Assembly (NCBI GenBank): GCA_026419785.1
Contig: JAODTK010001777.1
Coordinates: 97,001-161,000, forward strand
DNA length: 64,000 bases
Reading direction: 5' to 3'
DNA from: Sclerodactyla briareus
Taxonomy: Eukaryota > Echinodermata > Holothuroidea > Dendrochirotida > Sclerodactylidae
A program made the position numbers and the translations under genes. Each line of letters opens with the position of its first letter. The stretch's first letter is position 1. The notes below the pieces were generated by a model. The model saw only the letters and a list, made by a program, of their open reading frames with translations. It was not told the origin of the DNA and did no database searches. Shown here one piece after another: positions 10,241 to 21,200 of this stretch.

Positions 10241-13200
10241 TCGAGTTGTCGTCAGGGACAGTTGTAAATGTGTAGTGTAAAGGCTTGATCTTCCTTTTTC
10301 ATCAAATGTTGGTTCAGTCAGCGAATAAAATTGCTGCCAAGATGAATTGTAAGCCGATTATAGGTTCGCGAGAGTCGCATTTTGGCATTATTAACAACCT
10401 GTCGTCTGCGCAGTTTTTTGTGCCCGGGCAAGGACGCACATGCGCAACTGAACGAGAAACCCGAGTGGCGTTAAGCGTATTGCTGTGAATTACGTGAATA
10501 TATATATACAAACAAAGTTCAGTGTTGGAGCCTCGTGCTATGGCCAAACATCCCCCTCACTAACAGTGGGTCATTTACTGCCATGGCATTCAGGCGACAA
10601 GATCGCATTTCGTCGTTTAAGATTAGAATATGCTCCGTTTGAAAGCCCCGATGATTTGAGCCTCTTAATTATGCTTTTAGTTCACTCCTGTGGCAGACCT
10701 TAAGCCTAGATGGGTGTTCTGCCAGACGCAATCAATTCGTATTCCCGAAATATTCATGTTGTTTCTGTGCTTCCTAATAGATCGATGATTTTCCCGCGTT
10801 TTCTTAAACAGGGTTACACTCACTGAAATTGTTGCAGAATCTTGCACTATGGCATCATACCACATACTTATATGGAAGCAACAAGGTAGTTTCGGGGGTC
10901 TATGGTCAAGAAATTCGCAGACAGATAGAGAGTAAACACAAACTGAATGATTTTACGATGTACACCACAAACAGTTGCGCTCCTCAGATTCTGAGTTTGT
11001 TGTTCTCTGACAGGAAAATGAAAACAGGGGGCACACAATACGCGCTCTGATGTTCTCTCCAGTTACATATAATAGCTCCATGCTCCATGGTATGACACTG
11101 ACCTATAAATTAAATTGACCCTGGCCCACAGGCCGCCGTAAACACTAATCCGCTATACTGAGTGTGAAAGTAGGCAAAGCAGCCATTTTCTTACCTTTCT
11201 CTGCATTTCTTTCACTGGCAGGATGCGGTGAAATGAAATCAGATCCAGGATACCTCAGGCTATCTATAAATACGGTTACGAACTATGAAAAAGATACAAA
11301 TCTACCGTTCGAATTAACCAGCTGAGAACATTCATCACCTGATGGATGTCTGAGTCGGCTTACTTATACCGAAAGCTTAGGAAGATTTGCTCTTACAGGA
11401 TTGAGCAATCAGCATAGTCCACATGAGAAAAACGAAACGTGTCGTCTGCTAGTAGACGTGGCGCTATTTGTTTGTAGGATTGGGCGCGCGGGTTACGGAC
11501 GGACAGCCTTACTGTGTTCCCTGAACGAAAAGGTCGACGAAAAACAATCGAAAGCCAGTTTGATCCCGACATTTTTCTGGATTTAAACTTCACATCAACA
11601 ATTACCATCAATTTAAAAAATCAATTGCCCGAGCTGTGGCATAAAAAGTGTGGAAACTGGGATTAGAAGACCTGAAGCTCCAGAAAAGGCAGGAATCCAT
11701 ACGGCTGTTACCGTTACTGTTGGCAATAGTGTTAATGGCCTAAACTAACGTTAATGCTCATACTCGTAGCCCAGACGTTCGGCCCGCCTCTTCACTGTAG
11801 TCGTGAACAGGGACAGAGCCTAGGGTAATGAGACTTCTCGTAAGGCAGAGGCCTGGATTTGTGCCGAATATTTAGCAGCTAGGACAATTTGATTCATAAG
11901 GTTGAGAATCACTGCTGAGTGCCTATCAAGTTAGTGGCGTAGTGCACAGTTTATTGGAGTTGACAGCGTGGATTTTTTTGGGGTTGTGTTTCACTTTCAG
12001 TAAATTAGCTTAGAGGATGAGTTGTTCTTAGGGGTTGTGTTACCTTTTGATATTACTCCTCTTTAACCTTGGCTGATGCTCATTTCTAGTAACATGAACA
12101 GCCTAAACATTTGGTAGAGCTGTTAGCTTAAGACATTCTGTTCTTGTTAAAAACGCCAGAGTTGTAGTCGGGAAACCGAATAAAACAAGACTGGATGGGG
12201 AGTGAGCCTCTACATGAAAATCGATATGACATCTCAAAGTTGAGACCAGGCAATCCCATGAAACTTTTTTGTCAGATAGAGGGAAAGTGGTCACAATGGT
12301 TAGTCGTTAGCAATGAGCTTCAGAAAAACACACTGTGTCTAGTCATTACTAATCATCAAAAAATGATTTATTACACTAAGAAGTGGGGGTTAGCGCAGGG
12401 GGGTGTTCAGGGGTGGGCCGGGGGACTGTTTACGGACCTGGAGAGAGAAATGATGGGTGATTATATAGTGCCACCAGCATACTGTAGCAGGAAGAGCCAA
12501 CAAGTCAGCTTCATGTCTGTGTTATCCAAAGGGAGTCAGTAAAGTAATGCCTATGCGCTCGGGTGGGGGTAGGACCAGACCAAAAGGGGGAACCTTCTGA
12601 TTGAGTGACAGACCTTGGAACAGCACGTTTCAGGGGGAAGAATTCTAACGTGACCGTGACAATTGTTAGTAAGTTAATTAAGATGAGGTATGCACATACT
12701 GATAGGCTACTTGGTACCGTACATATTATAGCAATAGCGCCTCTAGAAGATTCATCAAATGCTCTCGGTCAGATTTGCCACATGGGTGATTAAAGCTAAG
12801 ACACAAATTGGGTTGATCACGGCAGAAGTAGCAGACAGAGGGCCCTTCTTACCCTAGACCCAGGTTCCACAGATTCATCGTTTTGCCGCTGTCAAGTTTA
12901 GCACTTTTTATAGGTAATCATACAACAGGAAGGTCAGTTGGAACAATAAAATGAATATACTGTATATCCTAAGCACCTGAGATAGGGTAGATTCAATACA
13001 GTGATAATAAAAACAGTCCAAGCACGGCCACCCTTCTGCTGGCCTCTGCGACAGACTTAGCTGAATCAGGTGCTACCTGGATCATACTGGCTGGTGAGAG
13101 AGGAAATAACCCCAGGATGGAAGGCTGTATAGAGATGAACTGCATGTTCAGCTTTGCAAATGTACCACTATAACATTCCTCATATGCTAATTTTTTCTCA

Positions 13201-15376
13201 AATTTGCTGATTTTGATTTCATATATTTTGAACACCCTTTCAGTTTTCGGTCCATTAATAAGTGATTTGTGCCGGGACCTCCCGTGAACTCATGACAGTA
13301 TAATGTAGGTGTTGTGAAGTTCACAGGAAAGCGTTCTGCTTTCATTCAGCTGAGGAGGGCACAATTTTATGAAATATGTGATTCTTAGAATAAAAAATGT
13401 TTACAGCCAAGTGTGACAGCAAAATATTTAAACAGCAAAGCTGTTGCCACCTAGTACTGTTTTATAAATGAGCCATGGGTAAAAATCTACTGCTGCAGAA
13501 ATTATAGGCCACATAGAGCGGAACAGGTTCGGATTGGAACAATGTAACCCATGTGCAGAAAATGGATCCATTTTTGTTGAGAAGCTTCAAAATCAAATTT
13601 CACCTCTTGATTTTCCTAGGATTTATGTAGGACTAGGACTAGATTAACATTATGTAGCAAACCTTGGTCCGTCTTCTTCGATACCGTGACAAATCCACAC
13701 AAAGCAGGGGCAATATTCACCACACACACATCAAGACAGAAAAAAGTGCATAGGCCCCTAATTGTATTACTCATGTGTTATACCTGGATGAGATTAGTTG
13801 TGGCGATTAGGGATGGGGGTCAAGGTTATTGAGGGTTAGGAGTTACGGTGGTTTCGCTAGGGGTCTGGCGGTAACGATAACTAGATTTGGGATCACATCT
13901 GTGAAATCTTACCTCAAAATAATCTATGAGTAGGTATCCATGGTACACCATGAATAAGGCTGGACGCTTGGTTTCAGGCAATTATGCTATTATAGCTTAC
14001 TATAGCCTATGCCTTGGGCCAAAGGGAAACAACACTAGGCCATAGGCCTACCAGTGAAAAAAACAGGTTCTGTTTCTTTTAAGGCTAAGACTAGGTAGGA
14101 GTTTAGTCAGTGACAATACTGTAAGCCAGGCTTGAGTCTGTCACCAGAGCTAACTCGATGGCTAGGCCCATTCATTAACTTATGCACTCGAAGTGGACAT
14201 TAACAACACCAAAAGTTTGGCCACAAACTTAGTCATTTCAGTCACTAGTTACAGTACAATACATTCACATTTAGCAGACTGTTATGACGTCTAACAAGGC
14301 AAAGACATCAGCCATGCTACATTGTTTGTCAACACTTACCCCCAGAAGTCTTATGACAATACACATGTCTACTGTGCAAGTGAATAATGGAGTTGCCAAA
14401 TCATAGTTCATACAAACTAGGCCTAGCCTAGGATAGACTACTTTGGTTAAAATAGGCCTTTTCCCTATCCTAGCGATATTTGTGATTTTGGAATACCTCG
14501 TTTACCTGAGTTTCCACTCAAATAAAAAAGTATAACGTTTCCGTAAATTCATTGACATATTTTCAAGATGCATAATTAAAAATTACAAAACATCTTCAGA
14601 AAGTATCAAAATTTTCGCGACATTTTTTCGAACTTACACACTAAGTCCAATGTAAACAAGGTCTATGAAGGTCCAATTTGGGGCTGTCACAAAATGGCGG
14701 CGACCCACACTTCCGGGTTACTTCATTACAGGGAGGTCGTCTCCAGTCAGGTACTTTATAGGTCAGGTGGTTATGACCGTGAACTGGAAGCACACTTGTG
14801 AAAAGTGATGTTATGTTGCCTCCCCGTAGTCTCATTCATTGACCATGTCATTCATACCTTCAGTCTATGGAATGAAAAAATACTTGGATATATACTTACC
14901 ACTACATGCTAGATTTTGATTAAAATGAAATAGTATGCGGAATTTATATCAAAAAATACATTTTTTAGGGTGAACAGAGATGGGATCAAGGTTTTTATTA
15001 TTTTATTTTGGGAACTAAACACTGAAGTTGGACGCCCTAATGTTCTGCATCTCTGAGCCCACAGACATCTCGATTATATGTCTATGGATGACAGCAATGA
15101 AGAATTTGAAGAATTCCAATGTTGTCAAAACATCATTGTTGGTGTCCAAAAAATTGGGTAGGTTTTCCCGCACAAAAAAATTCAGTGTGTGTCTCCCTAT
15201 CAGGCGCCAGAAATTCATGGGAAGCAAGCGTCAATGAGAAAGCGCGATCTGATTCCCATGAATGTGATTGGTTCTGGTGATTTAGCTTAGGCTTATCGGA
15301 CAAAAAATAAATATATTCAAGTGGGAAACCAGTGAGATCATCCCTACATTGATAACTTACAGGGGTTCTATTTTGA
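10241..15376. other. Long stretch without a supported gene
   Basis: A CpG-bearing patch at 10360-10480 includes CGCACATGCGCA, close to an NRF1-type site, but no transcript start is supported. A second CpG-richer patch lies at 11440-11560. The 115-codon plus frame at 12195-12542 and a minus frame ending at 12993 look protein-like in places but have no recognised domain and no convincing exon borders. No mobile element was recognised. Confidence 0.4.
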
Positions 15377-15520
15377 TTCCTTGCCGAAGGGCCAAAAGGA
15401 ATCTATGCAGTTAGCTAAGTCACGCACCATGCGTATTTGTGGCTGTGTGTGGCTGTGTGTGACACCCCTTGTCAGCACGATATCTAGAGAACGCGAGCAT
15501 GTATGAAAACTGCGGGTCTG
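15377..15520 (+). mobile_element. Hairpin-headed repeat family, copy 1 (short)
   Basis: Starts with a hairpin at 15377-15401: left arm TTCCTTGCC, loop GAA, right arm GGGCCAAAAGGAA. It is followed by TCTATGCAGT, a GTGTG-rich stretch, and then CACCCCTTGTCAGCACGATATCT and ACGCGAGCATGTATGAA. The same order is seen at 59863 onward. Three other copies are listed at 23320-23990 (minus), 25479-25760 and 59863-60490. The class is unknown; no ORF is present, so it would be non-autonomous. Confidence 0.65.
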
Positions 15521-15939
15521 TCATGTTTTGAAGTAACCGCCATCGGCTGAATAGCTATGGAAATACTCTGACTGCACGTGGTATTCGTCAAACTACTTGA
15601 GGTAAAGCCGATCGACGTACGCGGGGGTTAGTTCATTAACCTGAGAGCCGGTGGTTGTCGCAGTGTTTTGGGGAGCGGGGGGGGCGGAGGCAACGCCCCC
15701 AAGGAATCTGCGTTTTTTTTTTATACGGTTTTCAGGCTTGAGTCCTCATATAGAACTCTTGTTATAAGATTTTCATAATGAATTTTTACAAAACCGGTGT
15801 ACCTGTCTGGCGGTCCCCTGTTATGTGATGTCGCAAGCACAATTTTGTAATAGCTGGTTGTGCCTTTCAGAAGACGGTTTAAAAATCGTCAAATTCGGTC
15901 TGTGTGGTTTCTCCTGTCCATAAATTGATATTTTGTTTT
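15521..15939. other. Intergenic, one G/C hairpin
   Basis: Around 15675-15702 a run of G followed by CGGAGGCAACG and a run of C can fold into a hairpin. Nothing else was recognised. Confidence 0.4.
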
Positions 15940-16360
15940 GTTATATAAAGTTGGCTGAACGTTGGCATAGTTTTGCCGCCCAACTGTTGGCTGTAAAACC
16001 TGTTGGATAACGTTTTTGTTAGATGAAGCACGCCTCCACAGTTGTTTGTATTGTGTTGGCCCAATGTTGTTTCAATATACAACCACACTGCCAACTGTTT
16101 GTTATACAACGTTTGGTTACCGTTGGGAGTTGCGGTGCTGTCCGCTTCTTCTTGGCTTGTAATGATGGATCAACGTTGTTTAGATGGACACGCCCACAGT
16201 TGTGGTTTGCGTCTTGGCCCCATGTTGTTGCAATATACCACTGCCAACGATTTGTTTGCAAACGTTGGGTAACGTTTGGCCCCAATGTACGCACCCCAAC
16301 ACAACGCTTAGCCCACGCTTGCCAACGTTGCAACGTTGCCCAACGTCGCTCCAACCATTT
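15940..16360 (+). repeat. Tandem repeat rich in CAACGTT / AACGTTGG
   Basis: A block of about 150 bp recurs: CCTCCACAGTTGTTTG at about 16030 matches CGCCCACAGTTGTGGTTTG at about 16187, each followed by TTGGCCC, ATGTTGT, CAATATACCA, CTGCCAAC and an AACGTT-bearing end. A weaker part-copy precedes them from about 15950. The CAACGTT core and its reverse complement appear repeatedly, so each unit is rich in short inverted repeats. Overlapping open frames here are by-products. Confidence 0.65.
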
Positions 16361-16639
16361 GGTGCTGTCCTGGGTGACTACCTTTACTTCTCTTCCTGTC
16401 GCTTCTGCTTGATTCTTGCAAACAACTCCAGATGGCGGTTAACATCACGCACAGCCAGTGTGGAAGTATGGGCACCTAATTTTGTAAAATGTGCTTTTGA
16501 TATCAAACTGTAGGCATGCTGCCATCTGATTGAATGACTCACTAGTAGGTCTTCGCGAATCTCATAAGGGAGTAGTTCCTTCTCTAATAGTTTCTAGGAT
16601 ATACAACGAGTACTGATAACATTCTTATAAACTGCGGTG
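16361..16639. other. Intergenic, nothing recognised
   Basis: Short unique spacer between the tandem repeat and a LINE fragment. Confidence 0.4.
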
Positions 16640-17060
16640 TAGACTAAGATTTCGCCTTGACTTCTTCTAGGCTCCTAATATGTTTCTGTTGCTGAATTGC
16701 TCGCGAGGGGTAGGATGTTATGTAATTCGTTGAAGAGAGCAAGAGCCGAAGCTTGTTGCGGCTCCCACTGGAGTTCTTCCGCATATTCGATACACTACTT
16801 ACTACTGCTATAATTATAATCGTTAAGTACGAAACGAGCTGCACGTCGGTTGAACTTTCTCCAGGTGGATTTATCTGTTTTGTAGTATGGGTCCCAGATA
16901 GATGCACAATATTCCATCTTTGAACGAACTAATACCTATCATGCCGTTTCTTCACTGATTTACTGCAAGGCATGTAAGTTCCCTTAGAAGTCCGATCATT
17001 TTGTTCGGCTTATTCTCTGGCAAGGGTAATGTGCTGGGACCAACTCAGGTCCATGCTTCA
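16640..17060 (-). mobile_element. LINE fragment, RT C-terminal part
   Basis: On the minus strand a clean frame reads SKMEYCASIWDPYYKTD and then FNRRAARFVLNDYNY (about 16930 down to 16800). Upstream in the element, in another frame, are DLSWSQHI-like residues and ANKPNKMIGLLRELTCL. This order (L-W-H, ANK-LGLLRRN, VRS-EYASSVWDP, VQRRAARFV) is that of CR1/Jockey-group RT C-terminal regions. The catalytic RT motifs are missing, so it is a 5'-truncated, frameshifted remnant. Confidence 0.8.
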
Positions 17061-17129
17061 TGATGCCCTGTAAGGTTGGTGGCTAAAGGCCAATGATCAT
17101 GTATATGACCTGGAATTTTGGTACTTTCT

Positions 17130-17464
17130 ATGTCTAACATTAATGGTAGCCCGAAACTCCACACCAAATTTCAGCTGATTCGATTTTATCGATAAAGGCA
17201 CAATCAGCTTTTGAGAAATTTGCCTTGTGACTCACGGGGTAACACCGCATTCCCCTCTGATACAAGTCAGTGTAAGACAATATGAGTTTGAAATCCTTGT
17301 ACCAAACAAGCACGATGGGATTCTGAAGAAGATCCTCCAAAGTTGTTCACAAAATATTGAGAATAATCTTCATTCATTTCTAAGTGAATTCCCCTTTTTC
17401 CCGTATTTCTGTAATCAAAGATGCAGTCATTTATTGTGTAGGGTCTTGGGCAGCCTTTTCTTCC

Positions 17465-17497
<33 letters not shown>

Positions 17498-17700
17498 TGG
17501 TGTCATAGTTTCCTAAAAATGTCAAGATTAATTAAATATCTCAACGAAGCAACAGCTAGAACCTCCAAATTTGGGGGTGTAGGATTTTGATTGTCCTCTT
17601 TCCACTCTTGCTCGTTGAAGCAAATCCGTTACCATGACCATTGGCTTTTAAGTCAAAATAACATACCGATCCCGTTAACAAATACAATAAATTTTTGTAT
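17130..17700. repeat. Diverged interspersed repeat (copy also at 43.5-43.9 kb and 27.8 kb)
   Basis: AATATTGAGAATAATCTTCATTC and AGTGAATTCCC near 17355-17395 match AATATTGAAGAATAATTCCATCC and AGTGAATTCCC near 43675-43715. The part after the poly-C run (CAACAGCTAGAACCTCCAAA, about 17545) matches CAACATGGTAGAACCTCC at about 27801, followed in both by a GACC/CATTGGC stretch. Old repeat of unknown class, with the poly-C expansion in its middle. Confidence 0.5.
17466..17496 (+). repeat. Poly-C run of 31
   Basis: The longest pure homopolymer in the window. Confidence 0.95.
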
Positions 17701-19104
17701 ATAGTTGAAATTCGATAATCAGTAAACTGCGTGATTCTTTGGTGGCAATGTACGAGAAACGATTATTAAATGAAATCCCCCAGTGACGCGAATGTATTTG
17801 CTTGCAGAGGCTTGGATTATGATCTTAATAATGGAAAATGGGGGGTGACATCGTTTTGCATGTCCTCATGTCCCATATTGTTAATCCGACTATACCTCAT
17901 TGTTAGTGGTGCTATACATAACATGTTTATCAAAGTCGACCACCTAGTTATTGGATAATTCAGTCGAGCTTCTCAAAGTGGGCATTTAGAAACTGGCGGC
18001 GCTCTTCTGCAATTTTGATGATGCTAATCAATATTTCTGCAGTAAATTCCCCATGCATACTAAACTAAAATAATCAATTATTGAGAGGATCCATCCCTTA
18101 TAATAAGTATATATGTTCAGTATCAATATACGTTTAATATCCGCCGTCAGAGGGCTAGTTTTCGTACTTATCGTGCTACAAATAAATCGATTTGTGCTTG
18201 CCAGGTTAAATGGCAGTCTATTCTGACCCTTGAAAGTTTTTTCTGTGTCGTATTGTCAAAATAAGATTGTTCTTTTTACGGACAAATTCTTGTTCTTGCA
18301 AACTTCATACCGCTGCTTGTATCGATCAAACAATGATTTTAGTTGTTATGACTATTTTTTACCCAACCAATCCGCACACCTTTTTGGCATCAATGATCAG
18401 TTTAGTTTGCAGGGATCCAATTTTTTTTAGTGAGCATGAACTGTGTGCTGCATACAACATTCAGCACTACAGTGAGTTAGGCACAGACTAAGATCATTGG
18501 TATAGACTGAGAATACTGATGGCCTGAAAATTGTATACGATGTGGACACTGCTATTGACTTCCATACAAGAAATGAGGCCGTACGGCCATGGTGGACACA
18601 TTGTCCTTCTATTCAACAAGTCAGTCCATAGTAGTTGAGGACTTGATACAAAACAAAAACTTCTTTAACAAATTAGCATGCAACGCTTTTCTAAGGTCTA
18701 TCAAAAACAGCTCCAGTTATCTCTCTTTATCGTTATGATTCCATCCATCTTCAATAACATGTAATAGCAGGCCCCTGCGAACGATTTTATACTGGGGTGC
18801 CTGAGCTTTCGGACAAAAGACACCTCACCCTACCCCTCACAGGAAAACCTATAATTTCGTCATTTTCATTTTTTCAAGACTTATTTTCTTTGCAATTTTT
18901 TTACTCTTTTTTATTTTATATTTTTATTTCATAGCGAATCGCGTGATCCGATAACCATCCAGTACACTCTGATGTAACCCCGCGGTAAAGGTAACCCTAA
19001 TCTCAATCTGTTGAGTGCACCACGAGCAAGGGCCGAGCCAGAGCACACGCAAAATAACAGTGGAAGCAGCGGCGTAATAGCCCAGGTTCTGGTGTAGGAG
19101 AAAA
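17701..19104. other. Intergenic, nothing recognised
   Basis: AT-rich, with a poly-T/A-rich patch at 18870-18935. No domain, RNA gene or repeat was supported. Confidence 0.45.
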
Positions 19105-19715
19105 GTTAACCCGGGTCCCCATTATGACGCGCCGTTATTGAGGGTATAGGGAGCGAGTGTCCGCTCTTCAATCTAATCACTTGATAATAATTACTGTCCT
19201 GTCATTCAGAGTTGGTAATGATCAGGGCGGGTGCTCTGTGTTGGATATTGCGGTGACATATGATGGCAGCCATCTGAAGCTGAAGCGCCACCATGGGTTG
19301 GCTCCGTAGCGAAAACAAGGGGAATTTGCAGTTTTACCGACCCCCAGATTGCAGGAAACGGTACTTCTGGGGTCATAAAAGCCGTAGCATTGCAACAACC
19401 CTAAAATCGGCATGAATTCCCGATTTTTATTTCAAGAACATTCTTGAATGGACTGATCTGCCTCCGTACAATTCGGCCACCGTCGTTGTTGACGCGCGTA
19501 GGGTACAAGACCTTTTTTGTTTTTAAAAACAAAAATAACCTCCCCCCCCCCCTCACCAGATTGAGGAAACCGCAATTCCCGACCGTATGCAGTAAGCCAT
19601 GTCCTAAAATTGGCAATAAATTTCAGATTTTCCATATCTAGAAACGTTCTTGATTTTGGGGGGATACTGCCACGTCCCGGTTGGAACCAAGCGGTCATGA
19701 TAGGTTTGTGCATGC
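19105..19715 (+). repeat. ~190 bp tandem array, left block
   Basis: Units contain an anchor like TTGACGCGYGTAGGGTACAAG, then GACCCCCAGATTG, GGAAACGG, a GCATAAGC-type block, CTAAAATTGGCAA and TTTCAAGAAACATTCTTGAA. Anchors lie near 19120, 19300 and 19487, about 185 bp apart. The array resumes at 20.63 kb beyond a LINE. Confidence 0.65.
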
Positions 19716-19744
19716 GTCATAGAAAACAAAATTAATCATGATTG

Positions 19745-20625
19745 GCTGCGGGATGAACTCTGACTGCCGCGTGGGACTTTTCGCTATCGTTGATGTTCAA
19801 GATAGCTTCAGGTAGATTATTCCAATCTTTGAACGTTCTCGGGAAGAAAGGAAAACTTTCTGGTATATCGTCTTTATTTGCTGCTAGTGTTGAACGAGTC
19901 TAGTGTTGGTGTGCCGAGATGGGTCCGATTACAGTGACGTGATGGGCACTAATGGGAATCGCAAAGGTGACCATTGAAATTGCCTATAAAAAAACTAGTG
20001 AGCCCTCGAACACGACGCCTGGTTGCAAAAGGTTGCCATCCCAACTCCTTCATCATATTGGCACGACACCGGTGGACCTAGATTTGAAGTCGTTCAAACA
20101 GAATCTACTAGCAGCCCTCGTTGAACAGAAAAATTTCAAGGGTAAGTAAGTAAGTTGCAGTATGAGGGTCCCCCACACTCGAGGAATATTCAATTAGGGG
20201 TCGCACGAGGAAGTCTGATAGAGTAGGCGGATCCTTGACGCCTTGTGGGCAATGAATGTGTTCCCCTCAATAACAAAAGCAAGAGTGTGATTCTCCGTGG
20301 CAGCGTTTGGTTTTACATGATCATTCCAAGACAGATTACTAGTCAGGGTAACCCCCAGTGGAAGTGGCTTCTTCGTCTCGTTGCAGAAGAGTCCTGTAGC
20401 TTATTCGCCAAAGCTTGGCATTTCTAGCATGGGTAAGGCGCATAACAGACACTTTTTATAGCATTGAAGCTCATCTGCCATTGTATTTGCCAGCTTACTA
20501 TCGTGTTAAGATCCTCTTGGAGGTTCTGTGATCCTATTGTTATGAATTTTCTCTGTACAAACTCACAGTCCATCAGCAAATAATCCAAGTTCTTGAAAGA
20601 ACTATCGATGTGTATTCCTTACAAC
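19745..20625 (-). mobile_element. LINE fragment splitting the tandem array
   Basis: On the minus strand, from high to low coordinate: LGLFADG (RT motif C, 20572-20590, with G in place of the second Asp), then LNTIVSWQIQWQMSFNAIK, SNLSWNDHVK, LVRPLIEYSS, and FFPRTFKDWNNLPEAIL (about 19820-19850). This is the order seen from RT motif C to the C-terminus in CR1-group LINEs. Frames change several times. The upstream part of RT and the endonuclease are missing. It sits exactly between two blocks of one tandem array, so it most likely inserted into that array. Confidence 0.8.
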
Positions 20626-20629
20626 TTTC

Positions 20630-21200
20630 GGCCAGCCGCCACCATCCGTAGTGACGCGTATGGTACAAGGGAAATTTTCGTTTTAAATAGACCCCTGAAG
20701 ATTGCCGAAACGGCCATTCCGCACTGTATGGCATGAGGCACAACGTCTCTAAATTGGTAAATTTTCATTCAGAAATGTATTTCAAGAAACCGTCTTTAAG
20801 GAACTTATTTGATGTTATCTTACAATTAGGGCCATCGTCCAGTGGTCTCGTACAGGGTAATTTTGAGCCTAAAATTAATGGAATCCCCCAGATGCGGAAA
20901 TGGTACTTTCCCCATGTTTTATGGCTTAAGCAGCATCCGGCCAAACTAACATAATTCTGAATGTATATCTCACGAAACACTCTTGAAGGAATTGATCTCC
21001 GTTTATTCATTCATTACATTCGCCCACCATCAGTTGACGCGTACCGTGCCCAAGAATAGTCTTCAGACCCCCCCCCCCCCTCCCCCTCCCCCATCAGCTT
21101 GCAGGAGGGCACTTCCCCGATCTTATGGCCGTATGCAATCACTGGAAATTGACCAGTGAATTTCCCGAAACTGATCGATGTTAATCCGTACCTTTCTTTT
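20630..21200 (+). repeat. ~190 bp tandem array, right block
   Basis: Anchors near 20650, 20838 and 21033 (GTGACGCGTATGGTACAAGG, GGTCTCGTACAGGGTAA, TTGACGCGTACCGTGCCC). Each is followed by a CCCCAGATTG or CCCC-rich block, GGAAACGGCA-like sequence and a CGAAACAYTCTTGAAGGA block. Same family as 19105-19715. A C-run at 21068-21080 lies within the last unit. Confidence 0.65.

Noticed and set aside
10430-10450. NRF1-like promoter motif
   Set aside because: Imperfect match with no transcript, exon or CpG island to support a promoter.
16019-16412. Overlapping frames of 76-129 codons on both strands
   Set aside because: By-products of the CAACGTT-rich tandem repeat.
17227-17508. 93-codon frame ending in poly-proline
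   Set aside because: Runs through the 31-C homopolymer inside a diverged repeat that also lies at 43.5 kb.
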